Shown here one piece after another: positions 11,916 to 25,145 of a stretch of 64,000 nt of DNA. The translations under genes were made by a program, and so were the position numbers. The notes below the pieces were generated by a model. That model worked only from the letters and a program-made list of their open reading frames with translations. It was not told the origin of the DNA and searched no databases. The DNA is from Calamus simplicifolius (Eukaryota; Streptophyta; Magnoliopsida; Arecales; Arecaceae), in the NCBI GenBank assembly GCA_900491605.1, contig UESW01004417.1:765733-829732 (forward strand), read 5' to 3'. How positions within the stretch are numbered: position 1 is the stretch's first letter; each line of letters begins with the position of its first letter.

Positions 11916-12440
11916 GGGTATGTTTGATATGGTGGATAAAGAAAATATTTTGATATCTTTCTTATCTCAAATGTTATAGTCACAGAAGATAGTGCTGAAA
12001 AAGTTTAACCAAAGGAGATAACACATATTTAACCATAGGTTATCCCCTAAACTTATTCATTTGATAGCTTTTTGCTATCCCTGATAAATGTACAAAATAG
12101 CATTTATAGAGGATAGCTGAGGGGATAAGCACCTTTTAAAATTATCATTCTGCCATCAAGGGATAACTTTAGTTATTCCTGGTTCCTAGGGGTTCCCATG
12201 GTTAAACATGGGTTATCCCCTTGTTAAACTTTTTCAGAAATATCCATGCAACTATAGCTTGTGGGATAAGAGGGGATATTCCATGTATCAAACAGTGCCT
12301 AACAAACAAAAATAACTAAAGTTATCCCTTGATGGCAGAGTGGTAATTTTAAAAATGTGCTTATCCCCTCACTATCCTCTGGATAAATGCTATCCTTTAC
12401 ATTTATCCAGAAATAGCCAAAAAGCTATCAAACACAGTCT
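11916..12440. mobile_element. MITE-like inverted-repeat block
   Basis: GGGTATGTTTGATA at 11916 pairs with TATCAAACAGTGCC ending at 12299, giving imperfect terminal inverted repeats of a ~384-bp element. A second inverted pair joins 12060-12178 with 12311-12434 (both carry AACTAAAGTTATCCC-type, GATGGCAGA and AAAAGCTATCAAA motifs), so a second related element end abuts the first. No clean target-site duplication was found. The GGATAA/TTATCC-rich interior resembles the element at 21748-22046. Non-autonomous Tourist-like MITE is the best guess. Confidence 0.6.
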
Positions 12441-13330
12441 TTATTACCAACCTTGCCAAAAGTCATAACTGAGCTCAACAAGCTTCAGCAGCGGGCATTA
12501 ATGACTATAAGGCCACGTTACCGTAAATCCAACTACGACAAGAACGTTGCCTCAAAAGCAAAGACATAACAGGAATGCTCTGCCTCTACCTCTCCCTTTT
12601 TCTATAGCATTTGCAACCCAGCTTTCTAGGGTTCCAGTTAGACGGAGAAAGATTCCAACAAAACGAGGACACGTTTTGATCCAGTACCGTGTGCTATTGT
12701 TCAAAGTTGGTTGCAGGAGCGTCATGTGATTGGGGTATTTCCTTGGTAACTACTGTGGTTTATAAAGTAAAAAGGAGGATAAAATAAGCTTGTGGTCCTT
12801 GGAAAATCTTACCACGCTTCCTGACATAAAAAAATAAAATAAAATATCCACAGTAGCCCCAAAAATGGGCTGCTGGGTCGAGGTCGAATGAACAGCGACC
12901 GGTGAGCGCCGTGAGTGGCACGGTAAAGAAATGGCTGACACCGTAAATACGAAGAAGTTCAGGATTAGCTTCAACCTCCCCTTGCTCTGCTCTTCTTCTC
13001 CCTTTGGCTCTGCTCTCCGTCCATTGCCGTCTCAGTCTCATCCATTATCTTCCTCATATCCGCTCTGCTTCCGTCTCTAGTCTCCCTTCTGTCCAACTCC
13101 ATCCTTTGATGTTCGTCTGCAGCAGCCCCTTCTCTCTCCACTCTGCTCCCTTCGTTGCCTCTACGTCCCTTCTACTTTGAAGTCCATGAGAGCAGAGCAG
13201 AGTAAATGGGAGATCAGAGAGCGTAGCAGAGAGGAGAAAAGCATTGCAACCGGTTTCGCTAGTCAAGCAGTTCAATCCCATTCCATCAACAGTTTCGATT
13301 TCAACTCGGTTTCCAATTTTTTTTTTTTAA
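12441..13330. other. Intergenic, moderately GC-rich; nothing recognised
   Basis: Contains pyrimidine-rich stretches near 12960-13160 and short open frames on both strands without recognisable motifs. No RNA gene or repeat boundary seen. Confidence 0.4.
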
Positions 13331-16300
13331 AAAAAACACCATCGTGATGCCCCCAGAATCTTTTCCTGAAAATTTGTTTTGATATATAATTTTTTTTTTC
13401 CTTTTTGATGCTCTAAAGAGTTAATTAATATATTTTAACGAAATGATATATTAATTTTAAAGTAAATTTTAACGAAAGCCTGGAGGATTCAAAAGTATTT
13501 TTTTTTTGCCATTAAAGAAAATTTAATATTCAAGCGGCTCCACGCCCTCATGAGGCGATAAAAAAAAATGTTACGCGTGGCTTCGGAATCCGTCGCCGTC
13601 AGCTAAGGTTTATAAAAAGATAAAAAAGAAAGGAAGATTGCAATAATGGCTTGGCTCGCGTCAAGCGCTTCGGCTTGGCTCGGGTAGACGTAAATTTCAA
13701 AGGGGCTGCTTCACCGCGGAGTTTTCTTCATGCTGATGTTTTTGATATCGATCTCTATTCACTTGATCGAGAGGAAATTTTGAAATATAATATATAATTT
13801 ATATCAACCGATAAAAAGGGGATTCGTCCTGTTTCAACCCTAGAAGGATATCATATAAAGATGTGGAAGCAAGATTATACCTGGCTGAAATTCTATAGTA
13901 GAATTTTGAATCTTGACCTTGATAATTTTTTCCAATAGATGGCAACTAGGTTTTTCTTTTATTCTTGTGCCCCAAGATTACAAAAAGGACCGTGATCTCT
14001 CTTTCTTCACATGTGAACCTTTAGATCAGATCTACAATCAAAAAAGGATGGCTTTTGGATGAAGGGTGACTAGGGTTTCTTTCTTCTCTAGGAGCGCGTG
14101 AAGCTTTCTTTACCTTTGAAAAATCAGTTGCAAGAAAGATGTCCAAGATTTAGATGGTAGTAATAAAAAGTCATAGAGATCTAGGGCATCAACATGAGCG
14201 AATACGGAGGAAGAGACGCAACTACGAGCTCCAACGAACACGAAGGAAAAAAGAGGGAGAGGAAGAGAGCTTCGGCTAGCAAAGAATGATTTATTAAAAT
14301 AAATCCTTGAATAAAAGATGGCTGCAGTTTGATCGTGATAAAAGCTTAAAATTTTTTTTAAAAAAAATTTATTACTGTTCATCAAGCACTAAACGTCGAC
14401 GATTAATGTGGACCAAGAAAACCTTCCTCATGCCAAACAACATCTCGGTCAGGATGAAAAACCTCGCACGCCACCCGGTAATTCTCTTTGGAAAGGGTTG
14501 TCCATCACTAAACTCCTAGTTTCACATGACCGTCCGTTGATGTATAGCACCAAAATTTTGGCTGGGATGATCTCCCTGAACGGTGTAGTGGCCTGGATTG
14601 TAAGACATTATAACCAATAATAGTGTAATGTACAACAAGACTACTTGGTTGCTTATATATTTAAAAAATATTATATGTTTCATTATGAAAATTGTTTGGT
14701 TATTTGTCAGTGTAGTTGCATTAAAAGCCAATACCTTTCAACTAAATGCGATTAGGAGATTTAATCTTAATTTGGGATGTGATAGCATATAAACTATGTA
14801 ATAATACTGTTATGTGTCATGCCCACGTATGCCTTACATATCTAAACATCTGGAATCAAATTATGGATTTGAACCAGAACATTAATTAAAGATGCAACAA
14901 GCTCAATTATTTCCAACCTAACATATTTAAAGAAGATAAACTTTATGGATATAAAATCTTGGCTACATAGAGCAATTTTATTAATTTTATATCTTTTATT
15001 TTATATTTCTGCAAATCTTGATCTAAAGTTGCAAGTGGTGTGGCCTTGGCATAAAATTATTTTAATGTTCACTTAATATGGACAAATGGAACAAAGTTAA
15101 ACTTGGCTATCCTTGATGAAAGTGGATCAATTACACTATTCAAGAATTTATATTACAAGATAGCTATATAATTGAGACAAGTTTTTCTTCTCAAAAAGGC
15201 ATTCTATCTAAAATTTAATCTTAAACTATAGCTAAAACTGAAGAAGAAGCTATTTTTAAATTTAAATAATTGATGAAGAGTATTTATTTCCTATATGAAA
15301 GTAATACCTTTCACTAAGAAAATTTATAAAATAAGTAATTACTGATATATATAATAGTATTTAAATAATCAGAATTAGTTTGACTACATCTGTGCCTCAA
15401 TAATCAACTAGGCTTCCATCGATCATAGTATTTAAACGAAAAAATAAATAAATATTTTATTAAGGCAATTTATTGAAAAAGTGTGCATGAGTGCGTGCAA
15501 AATATGGATGGCCTCCAAGTTGTTTTTTTTTTTTATTCTTTGATAGGAGTCATTATCTTTCATCATATAAAGAATTAGAATTCCGTCCTAAAACACTGTG
15601 CTTCAACATTATTCCTTTATTCTCACTCAAGAAGTTTGCATGTATACTCGAAAAACTTGGACATAACTGATCAAGACTCAAAATTAAGTTTGAGTCAGAA
15701 TAGAAGAAGATGATAATGATAATCAACAAACTCAAGTAAAAGTCAAACCTAAGATGGAATTATGAGAGGAAAGGCCTCTATCTCTCTTTTCTATCCTTCT
15801 CCTTTGAATTATTCAGCTAGCGATCAAACTCTTCAACTCACCACAAGTTTCTCCTAGGGTCATTATTGAAACATCATCCAAGACATAGCATGAGCTACTT
15901 TATCTTTTTTTATTAATTTCCTTGATCTATCAATAATCGCCACTTATCGAATCCTATTGAGGAATCACTAGATTTGAACGTGGTTTGGGCATCCCCTATT
16001 TCTCTTTGGGATATCTCATTTCACAATGATGCACTAAAGTTACCTAATCCAATAATTGGGCACATGATCTAGGGTCAATGGACCCCAAATCTATCCTATA
16101 CTAATAGAGAGATCTTTACCTTCTTAACCTTATTGGTTTCTCTATCCTCTGTTTCAATCCTTGACCCCTATTTTTTTATGGTTGAGGAAGTCAATAGAGA
16201 ATATCACTTTATAGAGTTTTCACCTAAGTCACTATAGTCTATTGTCGATAGGTTGATTATGGTTAATTGACTGTTAAGACACCATCACTGGCTACTGATA

Positions 16301-17260
16301 GCCATCAATCTCTCTATATCTCTTTTGCTTCCACCATGGAGCCTTATTTGGTTGTTCCCTAAGTTTTCAACCATCATCATCATCTATTACTGTTGGCTAT
16401 CAATCCAGCCATTGATACTGCCACTCCACTGTTGCTCTTGCTTCTTTTTTTTCTGTTAAAAGAGGGTCAAGAAGTGGGTTTTACCCTTTGTTTTCATCAT
16501 TTTTTGAAGTTCTATAATCCTTATAAATATTGGCGAATTAATAGTTGAAGTTACCTCTCCAAGTAGGCTGGTTTTTATTCAAGATATGTTTTCAAGCATT
16601 CTTATATATGATTATTTTTTAAAATTGATCATCTATAGAATGGATATCTTTTGGATAGGGACCAACTGGTGGAGAAAACTAATAAGATTAGTATAGCAAG
16701 GGCAAAAGTGAAATGCAAGGATATAGGACTTGAAGATGTCAATCTTTAGGACCACAACTCGATGTCATTAGCTAAATAGCTATGGCACATTTAAGTAATA
16801 ATTGTGGAATGCAGACGAGGATGATTTTGGTGCATATTATTATTGACATAAGTCTTAGCACCACATCTACTCGAGTTTCTTGTTTTGGTGAGAAGTCAGA
16901 GGGCTACTTTTGGTGAGAAGTTGGTTGAATTTTCACCTAGTTTTGGATAATCAACAACATTATGCATGGCCCTAAAGGGGCTTCGATGAAAACTTGAATT
17001 AATTCTATGTTTTCTTGAGTGAAAATTGACAAATGCTAAGGCCCTCTCCCCTAATTTTATATACAAGAGTCTATACTAATATATATTTAGTCCTATATTA
17101 ATTGTTAGGTATTTTTGGATATGGTTCTAGGTTATTAGGTATTTGAGTAGCAATCTTTATGAATAAGACGAGACTTAGCACAAGCCCATCTTAGGTTAAT
17201 TATAACCATTGCTAATTAATTAAATTTCACTAGGATTTAGACTTTTAGTTTAATGAGAAT
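13331..17260. other. AT-rich intergenic DNA; nothing recognised
   Basis: Long A/T runs and no open frame with a recognisable domain on either strand. The stretch probably includes old transposon debris, but I could not assign it. Confidence 0.5.
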
Positions 17261-18485
17261 GCCAAAGCTTAAATAAAGAAATATGTGAAACCTCTACAAA
17301 TATATGTTGAGTCCTATATCAGCCAAACATTAAGTAGAACTTGGGTATATATACAGAGCAATAAAGAACCCAAATACCATCTTTCACCTAGCTCTTTGAG
17401 GTGAGGTCCTATATTGTTGCAAATATCTTCCTAAGTTGAATTAGGATCCATGTAGATGTCCCATAATATCATCATATATAAATATGGAGGGGTGTTTAAT
17501 CTAGTGGCAAAGCAATCTTGGCAAGCCATTGTACCTGTGAAAGTGAAGATTGAGATTTGATGGACAGTGTTATAGAAGAGAGAGAAAGATAGAGAATGAA
17601 GAGAGAAAATGACACTAAGTCAAAGGAGAGAGTACATGAGAAAGAGTGAGTAGTAAGTGGCTGTGAGTCTCGATCCCCACTAAAAGAGAACAAAAAAAAA
17701 ACACTCAAGGTTTCTTTTTCTTCTAGTAAGGATTGGGGCTTGTAACACCTAGTGACACTCTTTTCTTTTTCATGCTCTTATTTCTTTTTACATCTCCAAC
17801 TCATCGTACTGATCCAAACAATGCCCTGATGTAAATTGCATACATTGCTCTTTTGTTTCAAAAAGATGTCGATCTAGTAGAAATATAAATGGAATTGAAT
17901 GATTCTGACACTTTTATAAAATATCTTCTCTTCCGAAATGAGATCTTCACTTTGTATATGCCATTGATCATATTGTTCTTAAGTGTTCAAGTAATACCCT
18001 CTTTAGAAAAAAAAAAAGGATAACAGAAAAAAAAATCTCTCATCCAACTCATGTTTCATTAAATATGATCAATATCAATTAGGTATAAAGGGGCCAAGGA
18101 TGGATTATTGAAGATTTTAGGTGCATTTCTTATAGTGATTTTGAGTCATCTGACTTCTCTCTTCTAAGTGAAAAGCTTACCATATTTCTATCTCACTTAT
18201 TTTAATATACAATTATTTTTTATTCTACCAAGTGTGTATTAGTCTAGGATCTCATCCAACAAAAAGTTAACTTCTTATTTTCTTTTTCCCTCTTTGTACC
18301 CTTAATGAAATGAATAGTGAGAAACTCAAATAATTCTGTTTAGAAGTTTTTCATTGTTCATGAGTATGCTCTCTATCTATGACAAAAAAATACATATTTA
18401 TAGGTGAAACATTTATACCATATCAAGCTTAATTATGTTATTAATTAAAGTTCTTAAAAAAAATTAATTAACATGGTATCAAAGC
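17260..18485 (+). mobile_element. Possible old copia-type LTR remnant with primer-binding-site-like sequence
   Basis: 17295-17425 has the texture of copia LTRs: GTCCTATATCAGCC, then a TATATATACAGAGC TATA-like segment, then GAGGTCCTATATTG. TGGTATCAAAGC at 18474-18485 follows AATTAACA, as an initiator-Met tRNA primer site follows an LTR ending in CA, with one mismatch to TGGTATCAGAGC. No pol sequence follows and no LTR partner was found. Confidence 0.35.
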
Positions 18486-18599
18486 TAATAGCCTAAGTCT
18501 ATATATTCATATCTTTTTCAAGTTAATTATTTATTCAACTAAACGGTTTATCATATACATTGTGTAACGATTTAGAATGTCATCTAAAAAGGGTAGCCA

Positions 18600-19890
18600 A
18601 GAAGGTATTACTTGAATTTTTTGATCCTATACAAATATCATAAATCTCCTTAGTTTGTAACCAAGGTGAGAGTAAACACATCCCTACTCATGGATCCTTA
18701 CGTAATTTCTCTATCGAAGTTGTAGCTAATGGTCTAATTCCATTCAAACATAATTACAAACAATGTGAATAGCCCATGATTAGCAATGAGTTGTGTTACA
18801 ATATCATTTAGTCCACATGAATTATTATTTGAAAACTTCACCGAAACTGGATTGCTAAGAAGGTATTATTTAAGTTTTTTAATGCTATATAAGTGCTCTT
18901 TCTAGAACATTGCCAATGTGGGGGTAAACATATGACTCCATGAATCCTCACACATTGAACGATCTACTATGTTTATTGTTAGTTTATTCCTCCATACATA
19001 TAACTAAAACATAAGGGAGTACCTTAATGCTCATGTGTTTTAGATCTTCAAATAAAAGAAGATGTTCTTTATTTAAGTTTGGAAGGAATTGGGTTAGTTA
19101 ATATAATATTAGATCAAAAATTGTTAGAGGTTATGAGTTTAAATAATCTCTAAGTGAATTATTTAGTTAACTAACTCAAATGCCATCTCATATGAGAACC
19201 TAGAATATGACCAAAAGGCTAATACATAATTAATATAGGGTTAAACAAATTACTGTAAAGGTCCTCACATACTCTTTTTATTTAAGTCCTACCATCCTCA
19301 ATAGGATAAGGATTCAAATTTAGTCAAATCCAATAACAAAACTATGCAATCACTTTGTAGTTACTCTCAAAGGTCTTATGCTATAATGTGTTTTAATTCA
19401 CATAGTGCTATAGATTAGGTTAGCTCTTATATCATTATTGACAACCTAGGACCTCATATTAAAAAGAGCTAATTGGGGGTATCATTTGAATTCATTAGTC
19501 TTATATAAATACCCAAGATTTTTCTAATATATAATCAATATAGGATTAAATATATGTCCACATGGGCTCTAAATGCTTTGTCCACTTAAGTTATATCTTA
19601 TTCATCAAGTTGAGGATCTAAATCTGATAAAACTTAATGACAATGGTACATTCAACTCAAGAACAATTTAAAAGGAGCTGTGTTGTAGTGTCCTCTAGGT
19701 CACATAAGCATGGGTTGGATCCACCCCTAATAATATTATAAATATCTTAGAATCTTGCATAAAAAAAACTAGTTAAAAAATATTATTTAGATTCCTAAGT
19801 CTTCTATAAGTATCTAAGATTTTTCTAGTATACAATCGATGTAGAATTAAATACATGCCTACATGAACTCTCACATCTAACTCATTATTT
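18600..19890 (+). repeat. Four degenerate copies of an LTR-like ~105-bp motif
   Basis: Related stretches start near 18603, 18858, 19470 and 19771. Each has GGTATTATTTGAATT-like, then CTATATAAGTATCTAAG-like, then AATGTGGGATTAAACATATG-like, then CCTCACA-like segments in the same order. A fifth copy is at about 27803-27920. The pattern resembles the TATA-to-U5 part of common plant LTRs, so these are probably decayed LTR fragments. Confidence 0.5.
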
Positions 19891-21744
19891 TTGATATGTT
19901 ATCTCTTATAATTATAATTGGAGCCATACATGAGACAAGATTTTTTTTCTTATTTTTAGAAATAAAGGAGATGAGTTCTAAAAAGAAGGTACTGTCAAAA
20001 AAATAACCATAAATGAAATAAGTATATGTTAATAGATGAGACAAAATAGCAGACGATGATAAGAAGGGAGGGTTTTAACTTTATTAGGCATGATTGGTTC
20101 TCATGAAAAGAACAAGGAGAGGGCCTTTTTGAGGGTGCCCTTGCTAATAGATACAAAAGAGATATTTAGCTTGATGTCCATTCTATGTAACCTAATGACT
20201 TAAGCCTTTGGTTTCTAGTAGCCAATGGAAATAAAAATAAAAAAAATCATGGATCTCTTAAAAATATACTAATTAGAAAAACAGAGAGAGATGAGAGTTG
20301 CATTACAAGATTTTTTTTGCATTATAATTTTTTTTTCTTTCAGATATTTGATTAAGACTCAACAATATTTTATACATAAAGATAAAACATGAATTCATTC
20401 ACAACCTATGATATTAAGATATGGAAAAATCTCTTCCTACATATAAAATGAAACTCCCATATTATCGTTAGAATTTAGACAGGCCTCATATGTAGTCATG
20501 TGAATAAAATAAATTTACTAAAAAATCATAGCTTTCTATGCTTTTAAGAGCCTCAATGGGAAAAAAAAAATCAGAGGAATCTAGAATATATATTTTCATC
20601 CTATAAACATAGTAAGTGCTAAACTTTTATTATAAGTGATTGCCAAATCAAATCAATGCCTCAAAGAAAAAAACTTTTAAATAAAAGAAAATTTTTGTAT
20701 CTTTCCATATAGATTTTTATTTTTCTAAAGCTATTTCTCAACCTAATTTAAAAATAAGAGGAGAATTGTAAAAGCATTGAAAAGAGGTTCTTCTTACCAA
20801 AAAATATATATATATTTATAACCCTTATTAAAAAATTAATGATTAATACCTATATATCTCATACATACCTCCTTTAATAGAAAACATGTTACATAAATCT
20901 CTCTCTCTCTCTCTCTCTCTTTTCCCGTAGGCAATTTTAGGTGCAAAATGAGGGTCCCAGTCCTAAAGACACTTGAAACCTCCCATCATTGAAGATGAAA
21001 TGCATGGAAGGTTTTAATAATTTATCAAGACTTTTTTTTGGCAAGCTAAATAAATTTTTTGAATCAATCTATCTCCTTGCTAGAGGCTTCATTTTTCCTA
21101 TACTTCAATGGCATCAAATCATAGTCTTATGATGTGGTTAGGAAATTTACTTTCTAACTTTGCAAGCTCCAAATTTTGTTGCATGATTAAGTCATCCTAA
21201 TAGTCTGGCTTTTCTCAAGAACCTACATATGTTACTACCATCCATGTATCCAATATCAATTGGTTGATGCGAGCAAGCCCATGGAGGTAATTTCAAACAC
21301 TGAGGATTGTAATAAGATTTTATCTCTAGTCTTGACTTCACTCTCAGATAAATAAGATTCTTCAACCAAACCTGAACATTGCACAAGAAATTTGCCCACT
21401 TATTTAAAAGGGATTTCAAATATTTAAATCCTTAATAAAGTACTATTATTTAATTAATATTCTTTGAACTTTGTAAAGAGATTAGGCTTGGTCCTTTGAA
21501 ATTTCATCGTGTAAAGACCAACAAACGACAACATGATGATGTCAAGCATTCTACCACTTTGAATCTGGTAGCTTGATTTGATGCTAGAGCTAGTAGACAA
21601 ATCACCCCCTTCCATGAGGACCTTAATCTAGAGCTATATATAGTGTTGAATTTTTGTATACCCCTTTCATTGCTAGGATTGCGTGAACTTGTCATCAATT
21701 AATTATTAATTAAACAATACTGAGGGTGTCGCTGGTTCAATCGC
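19891..21744. other. AT-rich intergenic DNA with a short CT microsatellite
   Basis: CTCTCTCT repeats lie at about 20900-20920. No coding region or transposon boundary was recognised. Confidence 0.5.
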
Positions 21745-21747
21745 TTA

Positions 21748-22046
21748 GGTAGTGTTTGATAGGAAAAATATTATCCATGGATAAGTGTACGGGATAGAGT
21801 GGCTATCCCGGATATTCCTTGGCTATCTCATTGATCATATTGCAATCCATAGGCTTATTTGAAGGGATAACCAGCTATTCCTGCATTCTCTAGGGAATAA
21901 ATTGAAGGGATATCATGGTTAATCATGGTTAAGCATGGATTATCCCTTTGGTTAACTTTATTCTCTACTATCCCTTATAGTTATGGCTTTGGGAATAAGA
22001 TGAGATATCCAAGGGATATCCTCTCTTATCCCCTTCAAACACTACC
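21748..22046. mobile_element. Tourist/PIF-Harbinger-like MITE (299 bp) with TTA target duplication
   Basis: Terminal inverted repeats GGTAGTGTTTGA (21748) and TCAAACACTACC (ending 22046) are perfect over 12 bp and flanked on both sides by TTA (21745-21747 and 22047-22049). The TTA/TAA duplication and the GG-start fit PIF/Harbinger-derived Tourist MITEs. The interior is rich in GGATA/TATCC and has no coding capacity. Confidence 0.8.
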
Positions 22047-22049
22047 TTA

Positions 22050-23210
22050 CTTTCCTCAAACATAAACTTCTATTCATTTGGAGGAACAAGTATGAAGCTT
22101 GGAATGGTACTTTGTAATGTAAACCCATAAGAAAATTTTGGAGAAATGATGTGCTTAATTACCAAAAAAAAAAAAAAACGAGCATGTAAAGCTGGTTAGG
22201 ACGAATTGCTTAGTGGTTAGTACTTCTCTTAATCTGGAGGTTTTTATTTTTTTCTTTGTTGCTGGGTGATTGATCTGGAGAAAGTATAGAGAAGTAGTGT
22301 TGGCACCATTGTAGATGATGATGTCAAACTTAGTTTATCATATTTATGGTGAAAATCTTTAAAAGGCCCTTAATCTTGTGAAAATACCTTATTTCTTTTG
22401 CTAATATATTTCTTAAGCAAGAGGTGCATGAACTCAACCTTAGAAGTAAGACAACCATGCATTAATTAGTCTTCTCTACGCAAGCTTGTTATGTTAATTT
22501 GCCATCATTTTCATCTTTATGCTGTGGTCCGGTAACAACGCACTACGAAACCATGGTGTGAAAAATTTCTGGAGGAGTTGCAGAAGAATACAAGCCCACC
22601 GATAGTGCTGTCGTTGTTTTGTCGTACCAAGAACAAAGATGATACACTAAGGTCCTTTTACAAAATAGTTCAATCCCCGGATCATCAAATGAACTTGAAT
22701 AGAGTGAAGAGATGTTTGGAGAGAGCTATCAACAGCCATAGCAGGAGCTGACTCTGAATGGTTCCTTTCGTTTTTATTGTCTGACGATAACGTAAGCTGT
22801 GAAGGAAACCAGTAGGTCCACAGCATTAACTCTCTACACGACACTTAATGCTTAACAAATCTTCAGACCACGAACCTCTCCACCTTTTACAAGGTCGAAG
22901 GATTGGTTTCCGGCCCACCTCTTATCAACAACGAGAGATTGAAATAAAGGAAGAATACCATATAGCCTTCGAGGAGTTGTCATAAGCTATTTTTATTTTT
23001 ATACTTCTGCTTTTTTAGAGTAAAAAGTCTGCATCCAAAATATATGTTCTGAAAATTGATTCCTGAACCAAACTGAGGCTGCGAAGGAAGGGGACAAGGG
23101 TCGTGACCTTGCACCATGTGACTTGACCCACTTGGTCTAAAGTTTCATGCTTCGTATGCGTGGGGAGAACGGAGTTGAGGGCTTCAGCAAGGGTAGGTGA
23201 GGCCGAAAGG
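22050..23210. other. Intergenic; no gene seen
   Basis: A tRNA-like A-box stretch (TAGTGGTTAGTACTTC near 22211) is too degenerate to call. Otherwise unremarkable. Confidence 0.45.
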
Positions 23211-23218
23211 ATGGCAAG

Positions 23219-23770
23219 TAGGGCTGTAATCGAGTCGAGCCGAGTGAGCCGAGCTTTCTTGTACTCAAGCTCAGCGTTAACAAATACTCGAGCTTGTTTA
23301 AATTTGAAAAATCATATTCAAGCTCGGTTCGAGCTTGATTAAAAAACTCGGGCTTGACTCGAGCTGCTCATTTGGTATGATTAGAAAGCTCGACAAGCTT
23401 GACTCAAAATAGTTCGTTTCAAGCTCGACTCAAATTAAGCTTATTTAAAGCTTAGCTGAGATATAATAAAAAAAAAATTTGATTCTTAAACCCAAAAGCA
23501 ATCAGAGAAGATGAAAAGATAAAAAAAATGAAAGAACATCTTGTTCACGAGCTCCTAATTGAGCGAGCTCGCGAGCTCGTAATTGAGCCATTCATGAGCT
23601 CTTAATCGAGTTACTCGTAAACTCTTAATCGAATTATTTTTATGCTCAAATCTGATTTGTTAATTAAATAAGTTTTAAAATAAAGCTTAAATATAATTTA
23701 TTTATATGATAAACTAAATATAAATAAATTTTTACCGAGTTAAATCTCAAGTAGCTCGTGAGCGATCCTA
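23219..23770. mobile_element. hAT-like non-autonomous element rich in GAGCTCG motifs
   Basis: The 552-bp segment is bounded by identical ATGGCAAG (23211-23218 and 23771-23778), an 8-bp target duplication as hAT elements make. Ends are TAGGGCTGTAATCGAG and CTCGTGAGCGATCCTA, imperfect inverted repeats of TAGG...CCTA type. The interior is full of CTCGAG, GAGCTCG and AAGCTCG words in both orientations, which could fold extensively. No coding frame. The repeat reads 9 bp (ATGGCAAGT) if the boundary T is counted, so a Mutator-like origin is the alternative. Confidence 0.75.
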
Positions 23771-23779
23771 ATGGCAAGT

Positions 23780-24038
23780 CGGCGATGCTTGGGATTGGCA
23801 CGACGTGACAAAGCGGCGGACGGTCGAGCTGGCCGCCGCCAGATGGGAACAAAGGCGGGGAGCACCGGGCCAAAGGCAACAACAAAGAATCATCACATGT
23901 CCCTGTCTCGTGGTGTTTATTGGAGGTCAGAAAAAGCTAATGGCTAGGGCCGTGGATTTTAGACTTTTGTGACGTACTCTCTTTTCTTGCATTAATTGAA
24001 GCACGGAATTCTTTGAGCAATTGAGAAGCGTGAAGGAT

Positions 24039-24078
<40 letters not shown>

Positions 24079-24674
24079 TGTACTCCGTTTTATGGGAGAC
24101 GTGCTCTGCCGTGATTTCTCCCTTCCGATCCTGTCCTCTTGTTCGGTGATGGTGAAGCATCTCGTGGGCGGTACGATTATCAACTGGTTGACGTCTAAAC
24201 AACGTTTTTTTTTTTTTTGTCCCTTGATAATGTTTTATTAAATGGTGACGGGTTTGGTAGGCCAATGCATGCCAATTTTTTAATATGACTGCCAAGCCGA
24301 GGTGTTGAATTGTGTGGCCAACGTTCATACGTGACATGATACATTATGGGTCGGAGTCCCAAAGGGATCAGTGACGTGCCATGATGTGCGTGACCATCGA
24401 ATGGGGTGGAACTGCATCCTTTGGTTTGCTAACCAAGCAATATTTGTCATTTGAAAATTATTGGGACCAGAGTTAGTACGGATGCAATAGCTGAACGTGT
24501 TTACATTTTCAAAGTTATAGGAATTTTGCATGCATCTAAGATGTTTTGGGATCCTACGCCACTTGGGTCAAATCACATCATGTGGTTGAATGGCTCCAAA
24601 CACTTGTTCGATTTCTATGCAAAATGCTATAATCAGTGTCAATCGTTTAATTTTTTTTTAATCTTTTTTTTTAG

Positions 24675-24712
<38 letters not shown>

Positions 24713-25140
24713 TTATATTTATTTATTATTTTAGATTCATATAATTATAAATCTCAAAAATAAAAATGATAAAAGAGTGAGATAGCTTAAAAGTTATATA
24801 AAGAATTATCACTTTTTCTATATGCTTCTAATTGTATATGCTATAAATAAAGAAAGGTCCAAGGGTAAAATAAGATGGTAAAATAAATTGAAAGCATTTG
24901 AATAAGGCTTTGAATAGATAAGATTGAAGCTTGATTCACAATAAAAATAAAAAAACATTTTAGCTGAACTCTTTCAGCACTAGCCTGCAGGGCAAGCATA
25001 GTCCATTGCATGGTACTACTATGGTTATAAAACCAAGCATGAAATCTAAATAATAACAATTAGTTTGGCATGATTTTATATTAAAATGACATCAGCAATA
25101 AAAACAGCACACGACAGTACCAATATAGCTAAAATTATCT
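23780..25140. other. Intergenic with (GA)n and (TA)n microsatellites
   Basis: A GA dinucleotide run lies at about 24042-24075 and an AT run at about 24678-24710. Open frames here are caused by these repeats and have no recognisable domain. Confidence 0.7.
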
Positions 25141-25145
25141 TTGAT

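Noticed and set aside
22190..22260. tRNA-like A-box (TAGTGGTTAGTACTTC), possible tRNA gene or SINE
   Set aside because: No matching acceptor stem or intact B-box; at best a fragment of a tRNA-derived SINE.
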